DNA of 64,000 nucleotides from Mediterranea massiliensis (lineage in GTDB: Bacteria; Bacteroidota; Bacteroidia; Bacteroidales; Bacteroidaceae). The notes below the pieces were generated by a model, which did no database searches, was not told the DNA's origin, and saw nothing but the letters and a program-made list of their open reading frames with translations. The position numbers were made by a program, and so were the translations under genes. Of the stretch, positions 33,818 to 43,511 are shown piece after piece. Position 1 is the stretch's first letter, and each line of letters starts with the position of its first letter. The stretch covers positions 307,565-371,564 of the forward strand of contig SUYA01000002.1 in assembly GCA_015060695.1 (NCBI GenBank), in the 5' to 3' direction.

Positions 33818-35228
33818 AAAGCAAAACCGTAAATCCCCATAAGGAGGAACCACCATAACTAAAAAAAGGTAATGGAATACCTATGACAGGCGTCAAACCT
33901 AAAACCATTCCTATGTTAATGAAAAGATGGAACAAAAAAATACTAAGTACACAATAACCATATACCCGACCAAAAGTTGAGGTTTGTCGCTCAGCCAAAA
34001 CAATTAACCGTAAAATTAAAAAAAGGAAAGTAAACAACACCATAGCCGAACCAACAAATCCTTCCTCTTCACCTACGGTACAAAATATAAAGTCAGTATC
34101 TTGTTCAGGTACATATTTTAATTTGGTTTGGGTTCCATTCAAAAAGCCTTTTCCCCACAAGCCTCCCGAACCAATAGCAATCTTCGATTGGTTCACATTA
34201 TAACCAGCACCTCTCAAATCATCCTCCATGCCTAACAACACCTTAATACGAATTTGTTGATGCGGTTCTAAAACCTCATTGAAAACATAATCACTAGAAT
34301 ATAAAAATACGATAGAACCAATAGCAAAAAACATTATCGTAAAATATGAAAGAATACGTTCCCTAAAAGCCATAAAAAACAGATATACACACAACAGGAT
34401 ACAAATCCCCCATAATACCCAAATTAAATTGAACGGGAATAAATATTCAGAAACAATATAAGCAACTAAAATTGCCATCAATGATGTGAATAAAATGATT
34501 TGTACCACTTTCCAATGTTTCCTATATATCCCTATCATAATAGTGGTAGAAAGTATTACTAACGACAAGACAACAAATTCACCTAAAGAAGTAGGTGTGT
34601 CAGCAATCTGTACTTCTTCAAAACGGATACCCAAAACAAAATAAGCAATTGCACAAATCCCAGAAAACAATACAGCTCCAGGCATACCTTCGCGATAGAG
34701 CATCAAGAAGAAGGCAGTATAAACCAAAGCCGACCCAGTTTCCTTTTGAGCAATAATAAGCAACATCGGCAATAAAATGATTGTTAACAACAACATAACA
34801 TTCCGGAAGTTTTTTATCGTGAAGCCATAACCTCCCATAAATTTCGCTAAAGCTAGAGCTGTAGCAAATTTAGCAAACTCGGCAGGCTGAAGACTTACAG
34901 GGCCTAAAATTAACCATGAACGAGAGCCTTTAGTGTCAGGAGCAATAAAAATTGTAATGATTAATAAAAAGATAAGTAGAACATAAATTAAATATGAGAA
35001 CATATCATAAAATTTATCCTCTAACATCACTAAAACAAAGCTAAGTCCAAAAGAGCAAATAATCCAAACAAATTGCTTGCCAGCACGGGTTGAGAAATCT
35101 AACAAATCTCTATCCGTATAATCATAACTTGCTCCACAGATACTGAACCAGCCAAATGTAACTAATAGTAAATAAATAACTATAGTCACCCAATCCAAAG
35201 ATTTCCAAATATTATCTTTCCTCATCAC
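33771..35228 (-). CDS. rodA: Rod-shape determining peptidoglycan polymerase RodA
   Basis: RodA is the SEDS-family glycosyltransferase that builds lateral wall peptidoglycan with PBP2. The 485-residue protein has about ten to twelve membrane helices. Family motifs include FGWFSICGAS in the first helix, AEFAKFATALALA, KETGSALVY and the C-terminal GLTPVIGIPLPFFSYGGSS. It is about 100 residues longer than E. coli RodA because of extra helices in the middle, common in Bacteroidetes. It overlaps mrdA by 17 bases upstream and gldH by 47 bases at the 3' end. Confidence 0.95.
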   Translation of the reverse strand: MMRKDNIWKSLDWVTIVIYLLLVTFGWFSICGASYDYTDRDLLDFSTRAGKQFVWIICSFGLSFVLVMLEDKFYDMFSYLIYVLLIFLLIITIFIAPDTKGSRSWLILGPVSLQPAEFAKFATALALAKFMGGYGFTIKNFRNVMLLLTIILLPMLLIIAQKETGSALVYTAFFLMLYREGMPGAVLFSGICAIAYFVLGIRFEEVQIADTPTSLGEFVVLSLVILSTTIMIGIYRKHWKVVQIILFTSLMAILVAYIVSEYLFPFNLIWVLWGICILLCVYLFFMAFRERILSYFTIMFFAIGSIVFLYSSDYVFNEVLEPHQQIRIKVLLGMEDDLRGAGYNVNQSKIAIGSGGLWGKGFLNGTQTKLKYVPEQDTDFIFCTVGEEEGFVGSAMVLFTFLFLILRLIVLAERQTSTFGRVYGYCVLSIFLFHLFINIGMVLGLTPVIGIPLPFFSYGGSSLWGFTVLLFIFLRIDAGRARRLA

Positions 35229-37086
35229 CGTAAAAAATCACACGATTACTAAAATCCTCAGCTAATAATTCGTTTTGAGGAGATAATTTTCCATTCAGAT
35301 ATTGATCCATCATCATCGCCCCTATAGGTACACCATAAGTTGCACCAAAGCCACCATTTTCAACATACACTGCAATAGCTATTTTAGGGTTATTCATCGG
35401 TGCAAATCCCATAAAGACAGAATGGTCTTTACCTCTATTTTGAGCAGTACCGGTTTTCCCACAGGCTTCCATCCCAGGCAATATACGTTCTACTGCCCGA
35501 CATGTAGCACTCCCCGTACTTCCCGTTACGGCAGCTCTCATACCAGCTACCACTTCATCATAATATTCTCTATTAATGGACGTACGGCGAGGATAACGAT
35601 AAAGGCTATCCAATTCATTATCTTCTATTTCCTTAACCACATGGGGGGTAATGAAATGTCCCCGATTGGCTATAGTTGCCGCCAAGTTTGCTATTTGCAA
35701 CGGAGTCGCTGTAATTTCTCCTTGTCCAATAGAAATACTGATAATTGTCAATCCGTTCCATGACCCTCTATAAGCCTTGTCATAAAATTGAGCATTAGGA
35801 ATGAATCCGCGTTGTTCACCTGGTAAATCTGTATTCAATCGATATCCGAATCCTTGAGACACCATATGATCTTTCCAAACAGTCAATGCATTTTGTACCG
35901 ATTCATATTTCTTGTCACCTATCATTCTAAACAACCCCCAACAGAAATATGAATTACACGAAGTCGCAATAGCCGGTATCAATGGTAAAGGTGAAGCATG
36001 TCCATGACATCCGACATGTAGATTTCGGTAATTAAATCCTCCACTACAAGGAAAAACTGGAGTTTGCTGTTGTATAATATCTTCTTGTAAAAATGTCAAT
36101 GCTTGCGCTGTCTTAAAAGTAGATCCTGGTGGATAAGTGCCCATAATAGCCCTATTTAGTAAAGGCTTTTGGGGGTCTTTTTGCAAAAGTCGATGATTCT
36201 TCCCTCTTTGGCGCCCAATCATCATATGAGGATCAAATGTCGGTGAAGAAACCATACATAATATTTCTCCTGTTTCAGGTTCAATAGCCACAATAGCCCC
36301 GATTTTATTTTGCATTAAACGCTCACCCAACATCTGCAAATCTATGTCAATGCCCAATGTCAAGTTCTTTCCCGGAACAGATGGACGGTCGTATTCTCCA
36401 TCCATATAATGTCCTTGTATGCGTCCACGAGCATCTCTTAAAAGAACCTCTACCCCTTTTTCTCCTCTCAAATATGCTTCATATGAACTTTCTATTCCTT
36501 GTTTCCCTGCATAATCACCTTGTATATAATAAGAATCCTTTTCTATATCTTTTTTTGAGACTTCCCCTATGTCGCCTAAAATATGCGCTGCTGAATTATA
36601 AGAATATTGTCGAATAGTGCGCCGCTGAATAGAGAAGCCTGGGAATTTAAAAAGCTTTTCTTGAAAAATGCCACATTCTTCGGCCGAAAGTTGTGTCATA
36701 AACACCTGAGGTGTATAACGCGAATAGCCTGGATTTTTCCAATAGTTACGTACATCCTTCATGCGGGTAGTAAATTGCTCTAATGTTATTCCTAAAGCAT
36801 CACAAAAATCCAATGTATCTAAATTTTGTATCTCCCTAGGAATAAACATTATATCATATGCTGGCTGATTAAATACCAAAAGTTTCCCATTTCGGTCATA
36901 AATAGCTCCTCGTGCAGGATATTTGATACTTTTAAATAAAGCATTTGAGTCTGCATGTTCTTTATAATGATCTGACAAAATCTGCAAATCAAACAAACGT
37001 ATCAAATAAATGAGAACTATCAGTAGCGCTCCTCCACCGATTATCCATTTCCTATTCTCATATGTATAATCTTTACGCAGTGTCAT
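35212..37086 (-). CDS. mrdA: Penicillin-binding protein 2 (transpeptidase)
   Basis: PBP2 crosslinks the peptidoglycan made by RodA. The 624-residue protein has one N-terminal membrane helix (about 12-31), a dimerisation domain opening at YPARGAIYDRNGKLL, and the transpeptidase domain. Active-site motifs are STFK (in PPGSTFKTAQ, about 321-324), SCNSYF for SxN (about 375) and KTGTAQN (about 540). The gene overlaps mreD by 4 bases and rodA by 17, so the three are coupled. Confidence 0.96.
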   Translation of the reverse strand: MTLRKDYTYENRKWIIGGGALLIVLIYLIRLFDLQILSDHYKEHADSNALFKSIKYPARGAIYDRNGKLLVFNQPAYDIMFIPREIQNLDTLDFCDALGITLEQFTTRMKDVRNYWKNPGYSRYTPQVFMTQLSAEECGIFQEKLFKFPGFSIQRRTIRQYSYNSAAHILGDIGEVSKKDIEKDSYYIQGDYAGKQGIESSYEAYLRGEKGVEVLLRDARGRIQGHYMDGEYDRPSVPGKNLTLGIDIDLQMLGERLMQNKIGAIVAIEPETGEILCMVSSPTFDPHMMIGRQRGKNHRLLQKDPQKPLLNRAIMGTYPPGSTFKTAQALTFLQEDIIQQQTPVFPCSGGFNYRNLHVGCHGHASPLPLIPAIATSCNSYFCWGLFRMIGDKKYESVQNALTVWKDHMVSQGFGYRLNTDLPGEQRGFIPNAQFYDKAYRGSWNGLTIISISIGQGEITATPLQIANLAATIANRGHFITPHVVKEIEDNELDSLYRYPRRTSINREYYDEVVAGMRAAVTGSTGSATCRAVERILPGMEACGKTGTAQNRGKDHSVFMGFAPMNNPKIAIAVYVENGGFGATYGVPIGAMMMDQYLNGKLSPQNELLAEDFSNRVIFYGDEER

Positions 37087-37586
37087 TGTTTATTTTTGAT
37101 TCCTTCTATTGCCAATACACATATTATTGTCAAAACAGAACACGCAAAAATGCGTATAAGCATCTCATCCACACGATACAAAGAAAAATATTCTAAGAAA
37201 ATCAACATGGTGTGATGTACAAATGTTGCTACAGATAGGTATTTTATAAACGCCATTGTACCTATAGAATCAAACGATGGAATTAAATTTCCCAAAACAT
37301 CTCTAGGCATAAACATTTGCAATATACCTGGACGCATAAAAGCTAATAAAACTGAAGCCGAAGCATTCATACCTGAAGTGTCAGCAAAAACATCGATTGC
37401 CAATCCTATTCCAAAAGCCCATAACATTTGGCTATTTCTCCCCATCTCAGTATCCAACTTAACAATCAGATAAATATAAAGAAAAGGAGTTGCATATCCA
37501 AAAAGATGTATTTTGTTTAATATAAAAACCTGTAACAAAGTAAGGCCTATCAACCAACTTAGTCTATGTAAATTTTGAATTAGCAC
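37083..37586 (-). CDS. mreD: Rod-shape determining protein MreD
   Basis: A 167-residue membrane protein with about five or six helices. Little sequence identity is expected in this family; the call rests on length, hydrophobicity and its position between mreC (3 bases upstream) and mrdA (4-base overlap). MreD joins MreB filaments to the wall synthesis complex. Confidence 0.88.
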   Translation of the reverse strand: MLIQNLHRLSWLIGLTLLQVFILNKIHLFGYATPFLYIYLIVKLDTEMGRNSQMLWAFGIGLAIDVFADTSGMNASASVLLAFMRPGILQMFMPRDVLGNLIPSFDSIGTMAFIKYLSVATFVHHTMLIFLEYFSLYRVDEMLIRIFACSVLTIICVLAIEGIKNKQ

Positions 37587-37589
37587 GAT

Positions 37590-38435
37590 TTAATTCTCTT
37601 TAATATCTTTTTCTAAATCTTTTTGTTCCTGCCGGCCTTGTCGATTCAAAATTCGCACATTATGTAAACTACCAAAATTGGTAGCCAGACGTACCTTTAA
37701 AAGATAAGTCAAGCCATCATGAGAATCGGCAATTTCATCTATTATCCCCACCATAATCCCTTCTGGGAAAACAGCAGAATAACCACTAGTTACAACAGTA
37801 TCACCTATAGAAAATTCAGCATGTCGAGGCAAATCCTTTAGCCAAGCTGTACGTGTATCGCCTCCTTCCCATTTCAAATGTCCAAAATAATCACTTCCTA
37901 CGATTTTACAACTGATACTTGACTTACTATTAAGTATAGGAATAACTAACGAATAATGATCTGACGTTTTATAGACGATTCCTACTACCCCACGTGCGTC
38001 AACAACAGCCATATCAGGAGATATTCCATCTTTACGCCCTACATCTAAAGTTATGTAATTGTCTAATTTCGTCAAGCTATTCTTTACTACACTTGCCTTT
38101 ATGGGAGCAGGATAGTGTTCCATTACTCTATATAGACTGTACAGCTTTACAGAATCTTGATTTCTATCATTCAAAGTTTTTTCCAGCAAAGCGACCCGTT
38201 GTTCCAACCATACGTTCCTATCCAACAATGCATCGTTGGCTTCTTTAAGATTAAAATAGGCCGATATACCTCCAGTGGTTTTATATATTTTCCCTATTAG
38301 GGCATTGGCCGATGTAAAAAATACACTTTGCTGATAATTATTGAAGCGAAACAGCAACAAAAGGCTGATTGCCTGCAGAAGCAGGAAAACCAGCCAATAG
38401 TTATATTTTATTAAGAAGTTCAGCAGGTTACGCAT
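37590..38435 (-). CDS. mreC: Rod-shape determining protein MreC
   Basis: The 281-residue protein has one N-terminal helix (about 12-30), a coiled-coil segment (about 65-90) and two beta domains. LDVGRKDGISPDMAVVDARGVVG (in two parts, about 132-154) and GDTVVTSGYSAVFPEGIMVG are family signatures. MreC is a periplasmic scaffold between PBP2 and MreB. It follows mreB after 10 bases. Confidence 0.95.
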   Translation of the reverse strand: MRNLLNFLIKYNYWLVFLLLQAISLLLLFRFNNYQQSVFFTSANALIGKIYKTTGGISAYFNLKEANDALLDRNVWLEQRVALLEKTLNDRNQDSVKLYSLYRVMEHYPAPIKASVVKNSLTKLDNYITLDVGRKDGISPDMAVVDARGVVGIVYKTSDHYSLVIPILNSKSSISCKIVGSDYFGHLKWEGGDTRTAWLKDLPRHAEFSIGDTVVTSGYSAVFPEGIMVGIIDEIADSHDGLTYLLKVRLATNFGSLHNVRILNRQGRQEQKDLEKDIKEN

Positions 38436-38445
38436 CTTCTTCCTA

Positions 38446-39468
38446 TTATCTCATCAAGAATGAATAATTTTCCACATTCTTCAATGCAATACCAGTGCCC
38501 TTTGCTACAGCTCTCAAAGGATCTTCTGCGATATGGAAAGGAATATTTATCTTATCAGTTAAGCGTTTGTCCAATCCACGTAATAGAGCACCTCCACCTG
38601 CAAGATAAATGCCATTGTGTACTATATCAGCATAGAGTTCAGGAGGTGTATTTTCCAATGCGCTGAGAACTGCCGTTTCAATACGTGAAATAGATTTGTC
38701 AAGACAATGCGCAATTTCTTGGTAGCAAACAGGCACTTCCATAGGCAAAGCAGTAATACGATTTGGGCCGTGCACAATAAAATCTTCTGGTGCATCGTCT
38801 CCTAAATCTGTCAATGCAGCACCTACATTAATTTTAATGCGTTCAGCCATACGTTCGCTGACCTTGACATTATGCTGGCGACTCATATACTCTTGAATAT
38901 CAGCAGTCAAATCATCACCAGCAGTTTTTATAGAATTATTGCTTACAATACCCCCTAAAGATATAACCGCAATTTCAGTGGTTCCACCACCTATATCAAC
39001 CACCATATTTCCTTCAGGAGCTTGTACATCAACACCGATACCAATAGCTGCAGCCATCGGCTCGAAAATAAGATACACATCGCGTCCTCCAGCATGCTCT
39101 GCTGAATCACGTACTGCGCGTAGTTCTACTTCAGTACTGCCCGATGGAACACCAATTACCATGCGCAATGAAGGAGAAAATAGACGATTCCGTTTATTAA
39201 CCATTTTGATAAGTCCACGAATCATCTGCTCGCAAGCATTAAAGTCTGCAATAACTCCGTCACGCAAAGGACGAATAGTACGAATATTTTCATGTGTTTT
39301 TTCGTACATCATCTTGGCCTTTTGCCCAACAGCTATCATTTTATCTGTACGACGGTCGAGAGCCACCACAGAGGGTTCATCTACAACCACTTTACCATCA
39401 CAAATGATGACGGTATTGGCGGTTCCCAAGTCCATCGCAACCTCTTGTGTAAAAGAAAACAATCCCAT
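38446..39468 (-). CDS. mreB: Actin-like rod-shape protein MreB
   Basis: The 340-residue actin homologue directs side-wall growth. Nucleotide-binding motifs are DLGTANTVI (about 13-21), the phosphate-2 segment VVDIGGGTTEIAVISLGG and the adenosine motif YLAGGGALLRGLDK. It lies 60 bases after purH with no clear terminator, so it may share the purH transcript. Confidence 0.97.
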   Translation of the reverse strand: MGLFSFTQEVAMDLGTANTVIICDGKVVVDEPSVVALDRRTDKMIAVGQKAKMMYEKTHENIRTIRPLRDGVIADFNACEQMIRGLIKMVNKRNRLFSPSLRMVIGVPSGSTEVELRAVRDSAEHAGGRDVYLIFEPMAAAIGIGVDVQAPEGNMVVDIGGGTTEIAVISLGGIVSNNSIKTAGDDLTADIQEYMSRQHNVKVSERMAERIKINVGAALTDLGDDAPEDFIVHGPNRITALPMEVPVCYQEIAHCLDKSISRIETAVLSALENTPPELYADIVHNGIYLAGGGALLRGLDKRLTDKINIPFHIAEDPLRAVAKGTGIALKNVENYSFLMR

Positions 39469-39528
39469 GTATATTTACGATTATTGTTTTTAGTTTTTAA
39501 TTACCAGTTATCAAATAGTGAATTCTAA

Positions 39529-41055
39529 TTAATGTTTGAAATGGCGGAATCCAGTAGTTACCATAGCAATTCCATGTTCATTACAATAGTCGAACGACAA
39601 TTGGTCTTTGATGCTTCCACCCGGTTGAATAACTGCTGTTACGCCTTCGTTTCCTGCTATTTCCACACAGTCGGGGAAGGGGAAGAATGCATCACTAGCC
39701 ATCACTGCACCGTTTAAATCAAAACCAAAGTTCTTGGCTTTCTCGATAGCTTGTTTTAAGGCATCTACGCGACTTGTTTGGCCTACGCCACTTGCTATGA
39801 GTTGTTTATTTTTAGCTAATACAATAGCATTCGACTTTGAATTCTTCACAATTTTATTGGCAAACAACATATCTTCAATTTCTTGTTCTGTTGGAGCCTT
39901 TTCTGTTACCACTTTCAAGTCTTCAGCACTTTCAATCTTTAAGTCACGATCCTGCACCAATACTCCATTCAACAAGGAACGGAATTGTTTTTTCGGCAAT
40001 GTAACATCCTTACGCACCAAGATTATGCGATTTTTCTTTTGTCCTAGTATTTCAAGAGCGTCCACGTTATAGTCGGGCGCAATGATTACTTCGAAGAAGA
40101 TTTTATTAATTTCTTCGGCTGCTTCCTTATCAATCACAGCATTAGTGATTAACACACCACCAAAGGCTGATACCGGGTCACCTGCCAATGCATCATTCCA
40201 TGCCTCTAATACGGTAGGGCGTGTAGCCAGTCCACAAGCATTATTGTGCTTCAATATAGCAAACGTAGTGTCTGTACCAAATTCATCAATCAAATCAACT
40301 GCAGCGTTAATGTCCAACAAATTATTGTAAGAAATTTCCTTTCCATGTATTTGGTCGAACATTTCTTCTAAATTACCATAGAAATAACCTTTTTGATGTG
40401 GATTTTCACCATAGCGCAATGCTTTTTGATGATTAGCCGATGTGCGGAATGCACTTCCTTCTTCGCCATCAAAATAATTGAATATTGCACTATCATAGTG
40501 TGAACTTACTGCAAATGCTTCTTTGGCAAACCAACGACGTTCTTCGCGAGTAGTCACTGCTCCGTTTTCCATCAATATATTTTTCAAGGGTTGATATTGC
40601 GCCTGACTGGCCACAATCACCACGTCATCAAAATTTTTGGCTGCCGCACGAATCAGCGATATTCCACCTATATCGATTTTCTCAATAATGGCTTGCTCTT
40701 CGGCACCACTGGCTACTGTTGCTTCAAAAGGATAGAGGTCAACTATTACCAAATCTATCTCTGGTATTTCATATTTTTCTATTTGCTGCAAGTCTTGTTC
40801 CAATGCTCTGCGACACAATATACCTCCAAACACTTTGGGGTGCAATGTCTTTACCCGTCCGCCCAAAATTGAGGGATAGGAGGTAAGGTCTTCTACTGCC
40901 TTGCAGGGATAACCTAATGATTCTATAAACTGGCGAGTACCGCCAGTTGAAAGAAATTCTACGCCTTCTTCGTGTAATTTGGTGATAATCTCATCCAAGC
41001 CTTCTTTGTGGTAAACTGATACCAACGCTGTTTTGATTCTTTTTGTTTCAGCCAT
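39529..41055 (-). CDS. purH: Bifunctional AICAR transformylase / IMP cyclohydrolase
   Basis: PurH catalyses the last two steps of IMP synthesis. The 508-residue protein has the N-terminal cyclohydrolase (LVSVYHKEGLDEI, then EFLSTGGTRQFIE and GGRVKTLHPKVFGG) and the C-terminal transformylase (LRYGENPHQKGYFYG, LKHNNACGLA, GGSIKDQLSFDYCN). A minus-strand TAACTTTG at 41105-41112 may be its -7 box. The rod-shape genes follow in the same direction. Confidence 0.97.
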   Translation of the reverse strand: MAETKRIKTALVSVYHKEGLDEIITKLHEEGVEFLSTGGTRQFIESLGYPCKAVEDLTSYPSILGGRVKTLHPKVFGGILCRRALEQDLQQIEKYEIPEIDLVIVDLYPFEATVASGAEEQAIIEKIDIGGISLIRAAAKNFDDVVIVASQAQYQPLKNILMENGAVTTREERRWFAKEAFAVSSHYDSAIFNYFDGEEGSAFRTSANHQKALRYGENPHQKGYFYGNLEEMFDQIHGKEISYNNLLDINAAVDLIDEFGTDTTFAILKHNNACGLATRPTVLEAWNDALAGDPVSAFGGVLITNAVIDKEAAEEINKIFFEVIIAPDYNVDALEILGQKKNRIILVRKDVTLPKKQFRSLLNGVLVQDRDLKIESAEDLKVVTEKAPTEQEIEDMLFANKIVKNSKSNAIVLAKNKQLIASGVGQTSRVDALKQAIEKAKNFGFDLNGAVMASDAFFPFPDCVEIAGNEGVTAVIQPGGSIKDQLSFDYCNEHGIAMVTTGFRHFKH

Positions 41056-41175
41056 GATTTTGCTTTGTTTTATATATGCGTATTAATTAAAATCTATTTG
41101 GGAGCAAAGTTACAAATTTTGTTTGTTAATATCCCTCTATTTTCGCAATAAAATCTCTATAAATAAAATAAAAAA

Positions 41176-41201
41176 GGCGGCGTTTTATAAAAAACACCGC
41201 C
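41176..41201 (-). terminator. Terminator of the M13 peptidase gene
   Basis: GGCGGCGTTTT pairs with AAAACACCGCC (one mismatch) around ATAA. On the minus strand it is followed by six T residues. It lies 20 bases after the peptidase stop codon. Confidence 0.88.
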
Positions 41202-41221
41202 TATATTCTCACTAATAGTTT

Positions 41222-43255
41222 TTACCAAATAGAAACGCGTTCTGCTACAGGCAAGAACATAGGATTTTCTTCTGTTATACCAAAAGCATCATACCAAGCA
41301 TTAATATGCGGCAAAGCACCATCTACACGCCATTTACCCAAGGAGTGTACATCGGTTTTTGTACGATTCAGCACTTCTTCAGGGCGTATATTTCCTGCCC
41401 ACACGCCGGCATATGCCAAAAAGAAACGTTGTTCGGGAGTAAACCCGTTGATTATTTCATCTTTTTTTCCGTTTGATGCATTTTTCAATGCCTGAAAAGC
41501 GACTTGTAAGCCACCGTGATCTGCAATATTTTCACCTAATGTCATCCGACCATTTGCTTTAACACCGGGTGCTACTTCTATGCTATCGAAGAAAGCGACC
41601 ATCACATTGGCTCGTTCTTCAAACTTTCTCGCATCCTCTTCTGTCCACCAATCTTTCAGGTTTCCATCCTTGTCGTATTGGCGTCCTTGGTCATCAAATC
41701 CGTGTGTCATTTCATGTCCTATTACCACACCAATGGCTCCATAGTTGAAAGCATCGTCTGCATTCATGTCGAAGAATGGATATTGTAAGATACCGGCAGG
41801 GAAGCATATTTCGTTGGTAGTAGGATTATAATATGCGTTTACGGTTTGGGGAGTCATGTGCCATTCTTCCTTATCTACGGGTTTACCGGCCTTGGCAATC
41901 ATCTCGGCATGTGCCCACAAATTAGCTCGAACCATATTTTGCCAATACGAATCGTATTTTATCTCTAAAGTAGAATAATCCTTCCAGGTATCGGGATAAC
42001 CTATTTTTACATGGAATGTCGCCAATTTTTCTTGTGCTTTTTGTTTGGTTTCATCGCTCATCCATTCCAAGGCATTGATACGTTCGCCCAAAGCCTTTTG
42101 TAAATTCTTCACTAATGTCAGCATGCGTTCTTTAGCTTGAGCGGGGAAGTATTTTTCCACATACATCTGCCCCACCGCTTCGCCTAATGCTCCACTAACG
42201 GTAGCAACAGCGCGTTTCCAACGAGGTTGCATCTCTTGAGTACCACGCATAGTGCGACTATAGAAATCGAAATTCTGCTTTACCAACTCATCACTCAAGC
42301 ACGATGCAGAGGCATCAATTAATTTCCATTCCAAATAGAGTTTCTGTTGTTCAAGGGGTAATGTATCCAAAATCTTGGCTGCTTCGGTTACCGATGCCGG
42401 TTGTCCGACGATAATCTCTTTCACATCAGTCAATCCCAAACCATTTAGGTAGGCATCCCATCCGAAAGTAGGGAATGTCTTTTTCACCTCGGCCAATGTC
42501 ATTTTGTTGTAGTTTGCATGTGGGTCTCTAAGTTCGGTACGCGACCGGAAAGCCTTGGCCAAACGGGTTTCCACATCCATCACCACTTGCATGGCTTGAT
42601 TAGAGGTAGCCTCATCGTTACCAAGCAATTTCATCATTTTTATCACATGTTCTTGAAACGCTTGGCGAATGCGTTTGCTATTTTCATTATCCTCTAAATA
42701 AAAATCACGTTCACCCATACTAAGGCCGCTTTGGTAAGTCTGAACGGCATTCATCGAGCTGTTCTTCTCGTCGGCACCCACATAAAGGGCCAAATATGAA
42801 CCAACTCCTTTCTTGTGCAATTCTGCCAAAAGTGGATATAATTCTTTCTTACTCTGCAGGGCTTTGATTTGTTGTAACTCTTGTTGTATAGGAGCCACAC
42901 CGTCATTGTTCAGCTTCACACTATCCATCACTACTTTATAAAGATCACCTACCTTTTGGGCAATTGTTCCATTTTCGTGTTGAGAAGCGGCTAATTCTTC
43001 TATCAAGCCTTGAATTTGCGCACGATTATCTTCAGCCAACTTATCGAAGCTACCAAAACGCGAATATTCTGCCGTCAACGGATTGTTTTTCATCCATCCC
43101 CCACAAGCATACTGATAGAAACTAACACCTGGGTTAGCACTAACATCCATATTTTCGGGTCTTACTCCAACATTCATAGTTTCTACTTGTTTGTTACATC
43201 CGACAAGAGTAGTCATAGCAAACGCAATTGCCGGAAAAAAATACTTAACATTCAT
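41222..43255 (-). CDS. M13-family zinc metallopeptidase lipoprotein
   Basis: A 677-residue neprilysin/PepO-type endopeptidase. The signal ends in the lipobox TLVGC (C20), so it is lipid-anchored. Zinc site: VIGHEMTHGFDDQGR (HExxH) with the third ligand in ENIADHGG, and the substrate-binding NAYYNPTTNEICFPAGIL. Only one peptidase domain is seen and length is full. It is probably monocistronic: a terminator follows it, and a TATCTTTG box lies at 43289-43296 on the minus strand. Confidence 0.95.
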   Translation of the reverse strand: MNVKYFFPAIAFAMTTLVGCNKQVETMNVGVRPENMDVSANPGVSFYQYACGGWMKNNPLTAEYSRFGSFDKLAEDNRAQIQGLIEELAASQHENGTIAQKVGDLYKVVMDSVKLNNDGVAPIQQELQQIKALQSKKELYPLLAELHKKGVGSYLALYVGADEKNSSMNAVQTYQSGLSMGERDFYLEDNENSKRIRQAFQEHVIKMMKLLGNDEATSNQAMQVVMDVETRLAKAFRSRTELRDPHANYNKMTLAEVKKTFPTFGWDAYLNGLGLTDVKEIIVGQPASVTEAAKILDTLPLEQQKLYLEWKLIDASASCLSDELVKQNFDFYSRTMRGTQEMQPRWKRAVATVSGALGEAVGQMYVEKYFPAQAKERMLTLVKNLQKALGERINALEWMSDETKQKAQEKLATFHVKIGYPDTWKDYSTLEIKYDSYWQNMVRANLWAHAEMIAKAGKPVDKEEWHMTPQTVNAYYNPTTNEICFPAGILQYPFFDMNADDAFNYGAIGVVIGHEMTHGFDDQGRQYDKDGNLKDWWTEEDARKFEERANVMVAFFDSIEVAPGVKANGRMTLGENIADHGGLQVAFQALKNASNGKKDEIINGFTPEQRFFLAYAGVWAGNIRPEEVLNRTKTDVHSLGKWRVDGALPHINAWYDAFGITEENPMFLPVAERVSIW

Positions 43256-43288
43256 ACCATTTATATTTTTAATACAGAATTATTGAGA

Positions 43289-43296
43289 CAAAGATA
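43289..43296 (-). promoter_or_regulatory. Likely -7 box of the M13 peptidase gene
   Basis: TATCTTTG on the minus strand, 34 bases before the ATG. The rest of the gap to 43511 shows no clear feature apart from a weak GCCATAGTTGTGGC hairpin. Confidence 0.45.
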
Positions 43297-43511
43297 CGGA
43301 TTAATTAGCTTATAGCCATCGAATAGGACAAGAAGTTCATAAAACTCATATCTTTTTCCCCATTCATCACACCTTATATATCGAGCCTACCCCCGTCAGA
43401 CATACGCCATTCGTGCCATAGTTGTGGCAAAACTCCTACTCTTTGCAATGGGGTTATTAGCATAAAACACAAGATGAAAAACCGGGAAATAGTAGTGACG
43501 GTTTATGCAGG